Assembly (NCBI RefSeq): GCF_020178975.1
Contig: NZ_JAHXBU010000090.1
Coordinates: 248,001 to 312,000 of the forward strand
Direction: 5' to 3'
DNA from: Cesiribacter sp. SM1
Lineage (GTDB): Bacteria > Bacteroidota > Bacteroidia > Cytophagales > Cyclobacteriaceae
DNA length: 64,000 bases
Part shown: in pieces, positions 26,994-35,359 of the stretch
Numbering within the stretch: position 1 is the stretch's first letter
Layout of the letters: every line of letters starts with the position of its first letter
Position numbers and translations under genes: made by a program
The notes under the pieces: model-generated
The model's database searches: none
Told to the model about the DNA's origin: nothing
What the model saw: only the letters and a program-made list of their open reading frames with translations

Positions 26994-28349
26994 ATGAAGA
27001 ACATCTTAGTAATAGGTGCTGGCCGCTCTGCCACTGCGCTCATCGACTATCTGAAAAAATACATAGGGGATAAAGAGCTGCAGCTCACCATTGCCGATGC
27101 CGACCTGGCCCTGGCGCAGCAAAAAGCAGGGAACGCCGGCGGGAGAGTTAGGGCCATCAGCCTGGATATTTTTAAAGAAGAAGAGCTGAACCAACACATC
27201 AGCCAGGCAGATGTAGTGGTAAGCATGGTGCCTGCTGCTTTTCACCCCCTGGTGGCAAAGCCCTGTATCAGCCATAAAAAACATATGCTTTCTGCCTCTT
27301 ATGTATCTGATGAGATACGGGCACTGGATGAGCAGGCACGCCAGGCAGGTGTTCTGATCCTGAAAGAATGTGGGCTGGACCCGGGGATCGATCATATGAC
27401 AGCCATGGAGGCCATTGATAAAATAAAGGCAGCAGGCGGGAAACTGCTGGCATTTCGTTCCTACACCGGAGGCCTTATTGCTCCTGAATCTGATACCAAC
27501 CCCTGGGGTTATAAGTTTACCTGGAACCCCCGGAACGTGGTAATGGCGGGCCAGGGCACCACGGCACGCTACCTGCGCAATGGCGAATACAAATATGTGC
27601 CTTACCACCGCCTGTTTGGCCGCCTGGAGCAAATTGAGATAGAAGGCTATGCTCCCTTTGAAGGTTATCCGAACCGCGATTCGCTTAGTTACCTCCAGAT
27701 ATACGGTATAGAAGATATACCTACCATGCTGCGCGGAACCCTGCGAAAGAGGGGGTACTGTGATGCCTGGGCAAGCCTGGTGCAGTTAGGCCTTACCGAC
27801 GATAGCTTTAAAATGGAAGGATTGGAAGGGATGACACTGCGCGAATTTACCAACTCCTTTCTTTCTTACGATCCTTCTCTTTCTGTTGAAGAGAAGTTTT
27901 GCCGCATGATGGATGTGAGCCCGAAGAGCGACCTGTTTAAAAGAATAGTATGGCTGGGCTTGTTTTCCAAAGAGCCGGTGCCGGTTAGCAAGGCCAGCCC
28001 CGCCCAGGTGCTGCAGGCAATTCTGGAAGAAAAATGGAAGCTGGAGCCCCAGGATAAAGACATGGTGGTAATGCAGCATATCTTCGACTGGGAGGAGCAG
28101 GGTGAGCAAAAAAGACTTTACGCTTCGCTGGTTAGTTTGGGAGATGACCAGCTGCACACGGCCATGGCCAAAACAGTAGGCTGGCCACTGGCCATTGTCG
28201 TAAGTCTGTTGCTGGAGGGTAAAATTGAGCGGAGGGGGGTATGCACTCCTGTTACGCCAGATTTGTATAAGCCAGTTTTAGAGGAGCTGCGTGAGCTGGG
28301 GGTTACATTTATAGAGAAAGTGGTAAGTGTACCAGCGGCTAAAAAATAA
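26994..28349 (+). CDS. Saccharopine dehydrogenase/reductase family protein
   Basis: 451 residues with an N-terminal Rossmann fold (IGAGRSATAL, 6-15), the saccharopine dehydrogenase catalytic region (CGLDPGIDHMTAMEAID) and the large C-terminal domain. Family members interconvert saccharopine and aminoadipate semialdehyde in lysine metabolism, NAD(P)-dependent. The exact direction and substrate here are not certain. Its 3' end overlaps the convergent trmN6 gene by 11 bases. Confidence 0.88.
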   Translation: MKNILVIGAGRSATALIDYLKKYIGDKELQLTIADADLALAQQKAGNAGGRVRAISLDIFKEEELNQHISQADVVVSMVPAAFHPLVAKPCISHKKHMLSASYVSDEIRALDEQARQAGVLILKECGLDPGIDHMTAMEAIDKIKAAGGKLLAFRSYTGGLIAPESDTNPWGYKFTWNPRNVVMAGQGTTARYLRNGEYKYVPYHRLFGRLEQIEIEGYAPFEGYPNRDSLSYLQIYGIEDIPTMLRGTLRKRGYCDAWASLVQLGLTDDSFKMEGLEGMTLREFTNSFLSYDPSLSVEEKFCRMMDVSPKSDLFKRIVWLGLFSKEPVPVSKASPAQVLQAILEEKWKLEPQDKDMVVMQHIFDWEEQGEQKRLYASLVSLGDDQLHTAMAKTVGWPLAIVVSLLLEGKIERRGVCTPVTPDLYKPVLEELRELGVTFIEKVVSVPAAKK

Positions 28350-29049
28350 GGTAGTACTCTTTCATCAGGTCCCGGAACTGATCCGAATAAGCACCGCTGG
28401 CATCCCTGATGGTAAGCTGGAATACCTGTTCTGCTTCCGGCACTTTTTTTCCAAAACTAAAAACTGTTCGGTGCACGACGGGTAAAGAAGGCCTGTCGTT
28501 GATATGCAGCCTTTGCTGTACGTAAAGCCCTGCCTGCTTTGCCTCCAGCTCAAACTCCTGTGCCTGCCGTGGTGGTAAGAGTACAAACAGGCGCCCGCTG
28601 GCAGCCAGCAGCCTGCTACTGTGTTGGGCCAGGGCAGTAAAGCTTAGTGACTCCTGGTGCAGGGCCATATCCCGGCTCCTGTTGCCAGACTTAAGATGGC
28701 TGGCGTAAAAGGGAGGGTTGCACACAATAAAATCGTAGGTATGTGCCGGAAAGTACTCCTGCAGGAGGAGTTGCTGCAGCTTGATGCGGTCTTTCCAGGG
28801 GCTGTTGCAAAAATTTACCGCTGCCTGCCCTGCCGCCTGGGCATTCGGTTCCAGTGCATCAATGGAAGCCTCATAACGTTGGGCCAGCATAAGGGAGAGC
28901 AGGCCGGTGCCGGTGCCAATATCCAGTATACTGCGGGGAGATTCGTGCTGTGACCATGCCCCGAGAATGCAGGCATCGGTGCCTACTTTTAAGGGAGCAA
29001 GCGCCTGCTCCACCCTGAACTGTTTAAACTGAAACCAGCTATTTCCCAT
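28339..29049 (-). CDS. trmN6: tRNA1(Val) (adenine(37)-N6)-methyltransferase
   Basis: 236 residues. SAM motif DIGTGTGLLSLML (about 42-54) and the N6-adenine catalytic tetrapeptide NPPF followed by YASHLKSG. Same layout as E. coli YfiC/TrmN6, which modifies A37 of tRNA-Val. It overlaps the end of the convergent saccharopine gene by 11 bases. Confidence 0.9.
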   Translation of the reverse strand: MGNSWFQFKQFRVEQALAPLKVGTDACILGAWSQHESPRSILDIGTGTGLLSLMLAQRYEASIDALEPNAQAAGQAAVNFCNSPWKDRIKLQQLLLQEYFPAHTYDFIVCNPPFYASHLKSGNRSRDMALHQESLSFTALAQHSSRLLAASGRLFVLLPPRQAQEFELEAKQAGLYVQQRLHINDRPSLPVVHRTVFSFGKKVPEAEQVFQLTIRDASGAYSDQFRDLMKEYYLIF

Positions 29050-29069
29050 CCTGCCTGCAAAATAGCAAA

Positions 29070-29100
29070 AAAAGGAAAGGCAGCCGGTAAAGCTGCCTTT
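29070..29100 (-). terminator. Intrinsic terminator (minus strand)
   Basis: AAAGGCAGC (29076-29084), loop CGGTAAA, GCTGCCTTT (29092-29100). On the minus strand the stem is followed by CCTTTTTTT, so it ends the 29159-29557 gene. Confidence 0.85.
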
Positions 29101-29158
29101 GGTACTAATTATTAAATATATTATCAGGTAGAATGGACTTTACAGATTCTGGGGTACT

Positions 29159-29557
29159 CTAGCGAGGGGTAGGCCCTTCAAGTGTGTTGCCGCCCTGGAT
29201 GTCCATTTGTTCCTCTAATTTTGTTCTAACATCCATGATCTTTTCCCGGATGAAAGGCAGGTCATTTTTGACAATGTGCCAGACCGGGCTCCGGAAAATT
29301 TCCATTTCCTCATTATAAGAAGCATTGCGCAGGCTCTCCAGTACCCGGAAGTCTATTTCGTCGTACTGATTTTTAAAATCATCGGAAAGCAGCTGTGTTG
29401 CTACACCTATTTGTGCTAACAGGTCGTAAATCATAGCCCGTTCGTTCTCATCTGTATTGAAGCTTTCATAACTATCTACATCCTGCAGATAACCTTCAAT
29501 TTCAAGAATATTTTGAGCTATATGTGATAAGTGTACTAAATCTTCTCCTGGTGTCAT
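29159..29557 (-). CDS. Hypothetical protein, 132 aa
   Basis: A soluble, acidic, mostly helical protein with no signal peptide or recognised domain. It is a single gene with its own terminator (29070-29100) and about 280 bases of upstream sequence. Codon use and composition look like the neighbours. Function unknown. Confidence 0.7.
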   Translation of the reverse strand: MTPGEDLVHLSHIAQNILEIEGYLQDVDSYESFNTDENERAMIYDLLAQIGVATQLLSDDFKNQYDEIDFRVLESLRNASYNEEMEIFRSPVWHIVKNDLPFIREKIMDVRTKLEEQMDIQGGNTLEGPTPR

Positions 29558-29692
29558 GTCGAAAAAATTAGGGTTTAAGAATTAACCCGCCAGATCTAAA
29601 ATGGTTTATATGCATTGTTTGATGCAGGCTGATTATATACTGTATATCGTAATTGGAGAATCAAAGGTTATGTGCCGGTAGTAGGAGTATTG

Positions 29693-29718
29693 GTATTGAG
29701 TATTGAGTATTGAGTATT
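29693..29718. repeat. Three and a half 7-base tandem repeats
   Basis: GTATTGA repeated three times plus GTATT in the gap between 29159-29557 and rnhA. Tandem 7-mers can vary in number by slippage. Confidence 0.75.
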
Positions 29719-29833
29719 TTATTATTAGAGGTAAAAGCAATACATAAGCTCATGTGTTGGGTCCGCTTAATATCACATCTGCCTGCAGACAAGCTGGCAA
29801 ATCAGACAATTAGCACATTGAAGAATTAGCACC

Positions 29834-30292
29834 TCAATCATTTCCTGCTTCGTAGCCATCGTCGATGAGCAGTGGTGGGGTTTGGCTGGCAATAACAGCC
29901 AGCTGGTCGCAGCGCTCGTTCTCGGGATTGCCGGCATGGCCCTTTACCCACTGAAATTTTACATTATGCGGTTTGGCAGCGGTGATGTAGCGACGCCAGA
30001 GATCTTCATTTTTCTTTCCCTTGAAGCCGGTTTTCATCCAGTTCCAGATCCAGCCCTTGGTTACCGAATCCACTACATATTTGCTGTCGGAGTAGATAAG
30101 TATGTTCAGCCCGTCTTTTTTCATGGCCTCCAGTCCCTTGATCACCGCCAGCAGCTCCATGCGGTTGTTGGTGGTAAGGCGGTAGCCTTCGCTTAACTCT
30201 TTTCTGTAGGGGCCGAATAAAAGTACAGTACCATAGCCTCCGGGACCAGGATTACCTTTTGCGGCGCCATCTGTAAACATCACTACCTGCAT
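29834..30292 (-). CDS. rnhA: Ribonuclease HI
   Basis: 152 residues, the E. coli-like size. Cleaves RNA in RNA:DNA hybrids. The four catalytic acids are visible: Asp8 (FTDGAAKGNPG), Glu46 (NRMELLAV), Asp69 (YSDSKYV) and Asp129 (CDQLAVIAS). The basic protrusion (WNWMKTGFKGKK) is present. The start overlaps the marC-family stop as TAATG, so translation is probably coupled. Confidence 0.96.
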   Translation of the reverse strand: MQVVMFTDGAAKGNPGPGGYGTVLLFGPYRKELSEGYRLTTNNRMELLAVIKGLEAMKKDGLNILIYSDSKYVVDSVTKGWIWNWMKTGFKGKKNEDLWRRYITAAKPHNVKFQWVKGHAGNPENERCDQLAVIASQTPPLLIDDGYEAGND

Positions 30293-30882
30293 TACGAAAC
30301 TTGAATTACACCCCAGGATACGAGGTTACTCTTGATGATTTTTACGGCAATGGCCAGCAGGATAATGCCAAATACTTTTCTGATGATATTAAAGCCGGCC
30401 ACACCCAGTTTACGTTCCAGCCAGCCACTGGTTTTCAGTACCACGTACACAAATGCCAGGTTAATAACTATCCCGATCAGGATATTATAAAGCTCATACT
30501 CCGAACGCAGCGATACCAGGGTGGTCATGGTGCCGGCACCTGCAATGAGCGGGAAGGCCAGGGGCACAATGGAAGAGCTGGCGGCATCATCAACATCGGC
30601 CTTGAACAGCTGTACGCCCAGGATCATTTCCATACCAATCAGGAAAATGATAATTGCACCCGCCAGGGCAAATGACTGCACATCCAGGCCAAACAGTTTC
30701 AGGATGGATTCACCCAGAAACAGGAAAGCAATCATGATGATGCCTGCCACAATGGTGGCTTTTTCAGATTGGATATGACCTGCCTTTTTGCGCAGATCTA
30801 TGATAACGGGCACCGATCCTACTATATCTATAATAGAGAACAGGATCAGAGACACCGAGAAAATTTCCTTCAGGTTTAACAT
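30292..30882 (-). CDS. MarC family integral membrane protein
   Basis: 196 residues with about six membrane helices covering almost the whole chain, typical of MarC/UPF0056. The role of the family is not settled; earlier links to multiple antibiotic resistance were not confirmed. It is followed by rnhA with a TAATG overlap. A full promoter ends four bases before its ATG (30887-30915), implying a leaderless or nearly leaderless mRNA. Confidence 0.92.
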   Translation of the reverse strand: MLNLKEIFSVSLILFSIIDIVGSVPVIIDLRKKAGHIQSEKATIVAGIIMIAFLFLGESILKLFGLDVQSFALAGAIIIFLIGMEMILGVQLFKADVDDAASSSIVPLAFPLIAGAGTMTTLVSLRSEYELYNILIGIVINLAFVYVVLKTSGWLERKLGVAGFNIIRKVFGIILLAIAVKIIKSNLVSWGVIQVS

Positions 30883-30886
30883 GCCG

Positions 30887-30915
30887 CAAAGCTATGAAAA
30901 AGTGGGGGCGCCAAA
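30887..30915 (-). promoter_or_regulatory. Promoter of marC-rnhA
   Basis: Minus strand: TTTG (30915-30912), 17 bases, TAGCTTTG (30894-30887). Both boxes match the Bacteroidota consensus exactly. Only four bases separate the -7 box from the ATG. Confidence 0.72.
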
Positions 30916-30934
30916 GAATGTTTGGCAGGATTTT

Positions 30935-32002
30935 TCAGTGCTCCAGCCAATGTGTAAAAAATCCCTGCAATTGCTCTATTTCCTGAGTTGTAATAGCAGG
31001 AAAATTGGCAATGCGGAAGGTATCATTTTTCCAGGGACCGTAGCCATTGCCCAGGTAAAAACCCTGCGCCAGTGCTTCGGCCTTGAGGGATGATACTTCG
31101 TTTGGCACTCCCTGCAGACAAAGTATTGTTGTAGACTGGAGCACCGGGTTGTTGATCAGTGGCTCAAAATGGTCCTGCAGGCGTAGGAACTCCAGCCACT
31201 GCCGTTGCCTTGCCACCAGCTCGCGGTGTACGGCAGCCTGTGTATGCCGCTCGGCAAGGCTGCGCTGCAGCAGGTACAGGTTCAGTACATTGGGGGTGTG
31301 GGTGGTCTGGTGTTTGCGGGCATTATCCAGCATAAAAAGCAGGCTGTTGTAATGGTTCCGCTCCCCCAGTTCCTCTGCGGCAGCAACAGCCCTTGGAGAG
31401 CAAACCATCAGGGCCAGGCCCGCAGGCAGGCCAAAACATTTCTGCACCGAGGCAAACCAGACATCGGCAGCACCCCATGGCAGGGCCACACCGCCCATGC
31501 TGGAGGTAGCATCTGCAGCTATGAGCGGAGCGGCATGCTGCATCCTGAGCTGGTGCATAAAACTGTCGGGCAGGGCAGTGCCGTTTGAGGTCTCGTTGTG
31601 GGTAAGTGCCAATAACTGGTAGCCCCCGGTCTGCAGGGAGGCCAGGTCGGGTAGCTCATCGGGCTGAAAAGCAAAGCGATGAGCGGCCCCTGTTAATTTA
31701 TTCGTGTACTCAAACCACTTTTCGCCGAAGGCACCATTGTACAGGTGCAGGCTGTTGCCTCCCGGCCCCAAGAGGGATTGGGCTATGATTTCCCAGCATT
31801 CGGTTGCCGAAGAGGCTGGCAAAATTGTGTAGTTCTCCGGGATTTCCAGTTTTTGATGCAGGGTATTTACCAGCTCCTGCCACAGTTGCGCAAACTGCGG
31901 ACTGCGGTGGTTTACACTAAGGATACCGGATTCCCAGGCTTCCTGCATATACCGGGGAAGGGTATCCCATACTTTAGAAGGGCCAGGATAAAAAGATATC
32001 AT
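30935..32002 (-). CDS. Class V PLP aminotransferase, SerC-like
   Basis: 355 residues. It begins FYPGPSKV, as phosphoserine aminotransferases do, with the PLP lysine K188 in ASVQKCFGLPAG and the Asp in AADATSSMGG. SerC would make phosphoserine from phosphohydroxypyruvate; divergence elsewhere means another class V transamination is possible. The start overlaps the aroQ stop by four bases (ATGA), so it is in the aroQ operon. Confidence 0.82.
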   Translation of the reverse strand: MISFYPGPSKVWDTLPRYMQEAWESGILSVNHRSPQFAQLWQELVNTLHQKLEIPENYTILPASSATECWEIIAQSLLGPGGNSLHLYNGAFGEKWFEYTNKLTGAAHRFAFQPDELPDLASLQTGGYQLLALTHNETSNGTALPDSFMHQLRMQHAAPLIAADATSSMGGVALPWGAADVWFASVQKCFGLPAGLALMVCSPRAVAAAEELGERNHYNSLLFMLDNARKHQTTHTPNVLNLYLLQRSLAERHTQAAVHRELVARQRQWLEFLRLQDHFEPLINNPVLQSTTILCLQGVPNEVSSLKAEALAQGFYLGNGYGPWKNDTFRIANFPAITTQEIEQLQGFFTHWLEH

Positions 32003-32427
32003 CGCTTATGATAGTCCAGGAGGTATTGAATTGCCAGTGCATAACCACTTAAGCCCAGTCCGGTAATGGTGCCAACACAAACAGGGCTTAAATAGCTGTG
32101 GTGCCTGAAGGCTTCCCGGGCGTGCACCCGGCTAATGTGCACCTCTATAACCGGTGCATTTATGCCACTCACTGCATCTGCCAGTGCAACAGAGGTGTGG
32201 GTGTAGCCGCCCGCATTAAAAACAATGCCATCGGTGCTAAACCCAACTTCGTGCAGTTTATCCAGTAGTGTCCCCTCGTGGTTCGACTGGAAATAGTGGA
32301 GGCTGTGGCCGCTGAACTGCTGTTGCAGCTGCTGAAAGTAATCCTCAAAAGTGAGAGATCCGTAAATGTGCGGCTCCCGCTTACCCAGCAGGTTAAGGTT
32401 AGGGCCGTTCAGGATGTGGATGTTCAT
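31999..32427 (-). CDS. aroQ: 3-dehydroquinate dehydratase, type II
   Basis: 142 residues. Third step of the shikimate pathway, by the dodecameric type II enzyme. Motifs: NGPNLNLLGKREPHIYG with the catalytic Tyr, NAGGYTHTSVAL, and EVHISRVHAREAFRHHS. First gene of a two-gene operon with the SerC-like enzyme. A consensus promoter ends eight bases upstream. Confidence 0.96.
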   Translation of the reverse strand: MNIHILNGPNLNLLGKREPHIYGSLTFEDYFQQLQQQFSGHSLHYFQSNHEGTLLDKLHEVGFSTDGIVFNAGGYTHTSVALADAVSGINAPVIEVHISRVHAREAFRHHSYLSPVCVGTITGLGLSGYALAIQYLLDYHKR

Positions 32428-32434
32428 GGCAGGT

Positions 32435-32464
32435 CAAATTTACAAGATTAGCCTCCATTGCAAA
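32435..32464 (-). promoter_or_regulatory. Promoter of aroQ operon
   Basis: Minus strand: TTTG (32464-32461), 18 bases, TAAATTTG (32442-32435), exact matches to both boxes. The 5' leader would be only a few bases. Confidence 0.72.
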
Positions 32465-32506
32465 ATTCTGTACCCCTAAATCAGCAGGAAGCGGATTCTT
32501 TTATTG

Positions 32507-32514
32507 TATTTTTG
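32507..32514 (+). promoter_or_regulatory. -7 box of xerD
   Basis: TATTTTTG matches TAnnTTTG exactly and ends five bases before the ATG at 32520. No -33 box was found. Confidence 0.5.
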
Positions 32515-32519
32515 TTTCT

Positions 32520-33413
32520 ATGACAGCTCAATGGCAACCATTTGTGCGGCAGTTTGAGGGGTATCTGAAGCTGGAGCGCTCACTTTCAAAAAATACGGTA
32601 CAGGCTTACCTGAACGACATCGGCAAGCTGGCGCAGTACAGCGAGAGCCACACTCCCCAGACGGTTGATGAAGTGCACCTGCAGAACTTCCTGGAGTGGG
32701 TAAACAGCCTGGGCATGACACCCCACTCACAGGCACGCCTGCTTTCTGGTATCAAAGCTTTTTACAAGTACCTGATGCTGGAGGACGTGATCAGGCACGA
32801 CCCCACCGCCACCCTGGAAGGCCCCAAGCTTGGCCGTAAGCTGCCCGATACCTTAAGTGTGCTGGAGATAGACCAGTTGCTTTCGGCCATTGACATGAGC
32901 ACCCCCGAGGGGCAGCGCAACCGGGCCATGCTGGAGGTGCTCTACAGCAGCGGCCTTCGCGTAAGCGAGCTCACAGATCTTAAAATGACGCACATTTACT
33001 TCGATCTGGGCTTTTTGCGCATTATTGGCAAAGGAAACAAAGAACGGCTGGTGCCCATTGGCCGTGATGCCCTCAAGCACCTGCGTCTTTACCTCGATGG
33101 GGTAAGAGTACATTTGAACATTCAAAAGGGGGCAGAGCCCTTTGTGTTCCTGAACCGCAGGGGAGGCAAGATCAGCCGTATCACGGTATTCAACTTTATC
33201 AAGCAGCTGGCAGAAGATATTGGACTGAAGAAAAGCATCAGCCCGCACACCTTTCGCCACTCCTTTGCCACCCACCTGATAGAAGGCGGCGCCGACCTGC
33301 GTGCCGTGCAGGAAATGCTGGGCCACGAAAGCATCACGACTACTGAAATTTATACCCACCTGGACAGGGACTACCTGAAGCAGGTAATCCAGGATTATCA
33401 TCCGCGGAGTTAG
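32520..33413 (+). CDS. xerD: Site-specific tyrosine recombinase XerD
   Basis: 297 residues. N-terminal SAM-like core-binding domain (about 5-90) and catalytic domain with Arg147 (SSGLRVSEL), Lys171, His243/Arg246 (SPHTFRHSF), His269 (LGHES) and Tyr278 (IYTH). Length and position outside any mobile element fit the housekeeping recombinase that resolves chromosome dimers with FtsK, whose gene lies about 2 kb away. A stand-alone XerA-type system is equally possible, as no second xer gene is in view. Confidence 0.92.
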   Translation: MTAQWQPFVRQFEGYLKLERSLSKNTVQAYLNDIGKLAQYSESHTPQTVDEVHLQNFLEWVNSLGMTPHSQARLLSGIKAFYKYLMLEDVIRHDPTATLEGPKLGRKLPDTLSVLEIDQLLSAIDMSTPEGQRNRAMLEVLYSSGLRVSELTDLKMTHIYFDLGFLRIIGKGNKERLVPIGRDALKHLRLYLDGVRVHLNIQKGAEPFVFLNRRGGKISRITVFNFIKQLAEDIGLKKSISPHTFRHSFATHLIEGGADLRAVQEMLGHESITTTEIYTHLDRDYLKQVIQDYHPRS

Positions 33414-33439
33414 TGGGGGTTAAATTTTATATAGATGGA

Positions 33440-33546
33440 CCCAGGGTTGAAACCCTGGGCTAATTGTGACTGCCTTTTATATTCTCCATTGGAAAGGAAC
33501 GGCACTTGCTGCTCATTAGCTTAGCCCCGGATTTTTATCCGGGCTA
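33440..33546. repeat. Pair of REP-like palindromes in head-to-head orientation
   Basis: Palindrome 1: CCCAGGGTT-GA-AACCCTGGG (33440-33459) followed by CTAA. Palindrome 2: TTAGCCCCGGAT, T-loop, ATCCGGGCTA (33521-33546). The shared GGGCTAA/TTAGCCC flanks face each other about 60 bases apart, as in bacterial REP doublets mobilised by RAYT (IS200-like) transposases. No RAYT gene is in the window. Confidence 0.6.
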
Positions 33547-33584
33547 TGCATCTAACCAAATCTCCCAGGACCAGTTATTCCAAT

Positions 33585-33941
33585 ATGATCAGAATAGAAA
33601 AAGAAAAAACTGGTAACCTTATCAAGACCTATGTGAGCGATAAGCTTACGCGGGAGGATTACGACCAGCTGATTCCCATCATGGAAAAGACCCTGGAAGA
33701 CTGGTCGAATGTGCGCTGGTATTTTGAAATGCAGGATTTTAAGGGCTGGAGCATGCAGGGGGCTTTCATCGACTTTAGCTTTTCATTTAAGCACGCCAAT
33801 GAGCTTGGTAAGCTTGCTATGGTAGGCGAAAAGCAATGGCAGGAATCGCTCACCCAGGTAATGAAGCCCTTCACCAAAGCTGATGTCCGATACTTTTCCC
33901 TGGAAGAAAAAGAAGAAGCCCTGCAGTGGATTAAATCGTAG
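33585..33941 (+). CDS. SpoIIAA-like (STAS-like) family protein
   Basis: 118 residues from the Met of MIRIEKEK. The alpha/beta layout with WYFEMQDFKGWSMQGAFID and a final helix fits the SpoIIAA-like family (Pfam PF11964), whose members have a STAS-like fold and unknown roles. An upstream Met at 33546 overlaps the REP-like palindrome and is unlikely to be used. Classical anti-sigma antagonist serine phosphorylation sites are not evident. Confidence 0.82.
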   Translation: MIRIEKEKTGNLIKTYVSDKLTREDYDQLIPIMEKTLEDWSNVRWYFEMQDFKGWSMQGAFIDFSFSFKHANELGKLAMVGEKQWQESLTQVMKPFTKADVRYFSLEEKEEALQWIKS

Positions 33942-34087
33942 GAGTTTTGAGGGAGTGAGAGTGTGAGGGATCGCCAGCAGCGTATAGCTGTTGTGGGGTA
34001 TGGTTGCTGTAGAGGCTGTAGAAGTCTATATACAATATACCAAGTACCATATACCTGCTGCCGCACACTAATTACCCAATACTGTCC

Positions 34088-34095
34088 TATATTTG
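34088..34095 (+). promoter_or_regulatory. -7 box of pyrD
   Basis: TATATTTG, an exact TAnnTTTG, 19 bases before the GTG start of pyrD. Confidence 0.5.
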
Positions 34096-34114
34096 CAGGC
34101 AAACCTATTCGCCT

Positions 34115-35152
34115 GTGTATTCTTCTCTTATTCGCCCTCTGCTGTTCCGGCTGCCGGCCGAGCGGGCCCATCACTTTACCTTTAACAGTTTAAAGACGCT
34201 CATGCACCTGCCTGGTGTAGCGGCTGTTGCCGAAAGTCAGTTTAAAGTAGTTGATAAGCGGTTGGAGCGGGAGCTGTTTGGCCTGAGATTTCCAAACCCT
34301 GTAGGACTGGCCGCTGGCCTGGATAAAAATGCGCTGTTGGTAGATGAGCTGGCCCACTTTGGCTTTGGTTTTATTGAAATTGGCACCTTAACGCCACGTC
34401 CGCAGGCGGGTAACCCGCTGCCCCGCCTGTTTCGCCTGCCCACCGATGGGGGGCTTATTAACCGCATGGGCTTTAACAATGAGGGGGTAGAAGCCGCTGC
34501 CGAAAGGCTAAGGCAAAGCAGGCACCGGACCATCATTGGCGGAAACATCGGCAAGAACAAGGATACCCCCAACGAAGAAGCTGAAAAAGACTACCGGATC
34601 TGCTTTGAGGCACTCTATGAGGTGGTGGATTATTTTGTGGTAAACGTAAGCTCACCCAACACACCCAACCTGCGGGCACTACAGGAGCGGGAGCCGCTGC
34701 AACGTTTAATACTTTCTCTGCAGGAGCTCAATGCCAAAAAGGCCAGGCCTAAGCCAATCTTACTGAAAATTGCCCCCGACCTGAATGAGGCCCAGCTCGA
34801 TGATATCGTGGCCCTTGCTGCTGAAACACGCCTGTCTGGACTGATCGCTACCAATACCACCATCTCCCGCAGTGGTTTGCGTACCCCGGGCCCAACAGTA
34901 GAAGCAATGGGCGCAGGTGGCCTTAGCGGAAAACCACTCACACAAAGATCAACAGAGGTAATTCGTTACCTCCACAAACAATCAGGCGGTACTCTTCCCA
35001 TTGTTGGGGTAGGAGGGATCTTTACACCGGAAGATGCACTGGAAAAACTGGCCGCAGGCGCATCGCTCATACAATTATATACCGGCTTTATTTACGAAGG
35101 TCCGGCATTGGTAAGAAGGATCAACGAAGCCTTACTGAAAGTATCGAAGTAA
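34115..35152 (+). CDS. pyrD: Dihydroorotate dehydrogenase (quinone), class 2
   Basis: 345 residues. Oxidises dihydroorotate to orotate with quinone as acceptor, on the inner membrane. The N-terminal amphipathic helices ([18 protein letters not shown]) mark class 2. Other motifs: [32 protein letters not shown] with the catalytic Ser, and [11 protein letters not shown]. The start codon is GTG, chosen because the conserved membrane segment begins there. It fits with pyrF (38746) and the menaquinone gene ubiE. Confidence 0.95.
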   Translation: MYSSLIRPLLFRLPAERAHHFTFNSLKTLMHLPGVAAVAESQFKVVDKRLERELFGLRFPNPVGLAAGLDKNALLVDELAHFGFGFIEIGTLTPRPQAGNPLPRLFRLPTDGGLINRMGFNNEGVEAAAERLRQSRHRTIIGGNIGKNKDTPNEEAEKDYRICFEALYEVVDYFVVNVSSPNTPNLRALQEREPLQRLILSLQELNAKKARPKPILLKIAPDLNEAQLDDIVALAAETRLSGLIATNTTISRSGLRTPGPTVEAMGAGGLSGKPLTQRSTEVIRYLHKQSGGTLPIVGVGGIFTPEDALEKLAAGASLIQLYTGFIYEGPALVRRINEALLKVSK

Positions 35153-35329
35153 AGACTACATACAGCAGCAGTCTCTGGAATGAGGCGGCAGTGCTTTTTT
35201 AAGTCTTTGTTAAACTGTTACTTAAACTATGGGCAGCCTTTTATAAGAGGGCTAATACGATACAGCCAGAACAGTCTGTAAACAATTAACATGCAGCAAT
35301 AAAGCGCTTCTTTTCTTCGGCTTTTTAAT

Positions 35330-35337
35330 TACTTTTG
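35330..35337 (+). promoter_or_regulatory. -7 box of ftsK
   Basis: TACTTTTG, an exact TAnnTTTG, 22 bases before the ftsK ATG. Confidence 0.5.
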
Positions 35338-35359
35338 TTGTTCTGCAAATCACAGTAGT

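Noticed and set aside
32520-33413. XerD-like recombinase as an integrase marking an integrative element
   Set aside because: Length, motifs and flanking housekeeping genes fit chromosomal Xer; no att repeats or mobility genes are nearby.
33546-33584. N-terminal extension of the SpoIIAA-like protein
   Set aside because: The ATG overlaps the REP-like palindrome and the extension is not conserved-looking.
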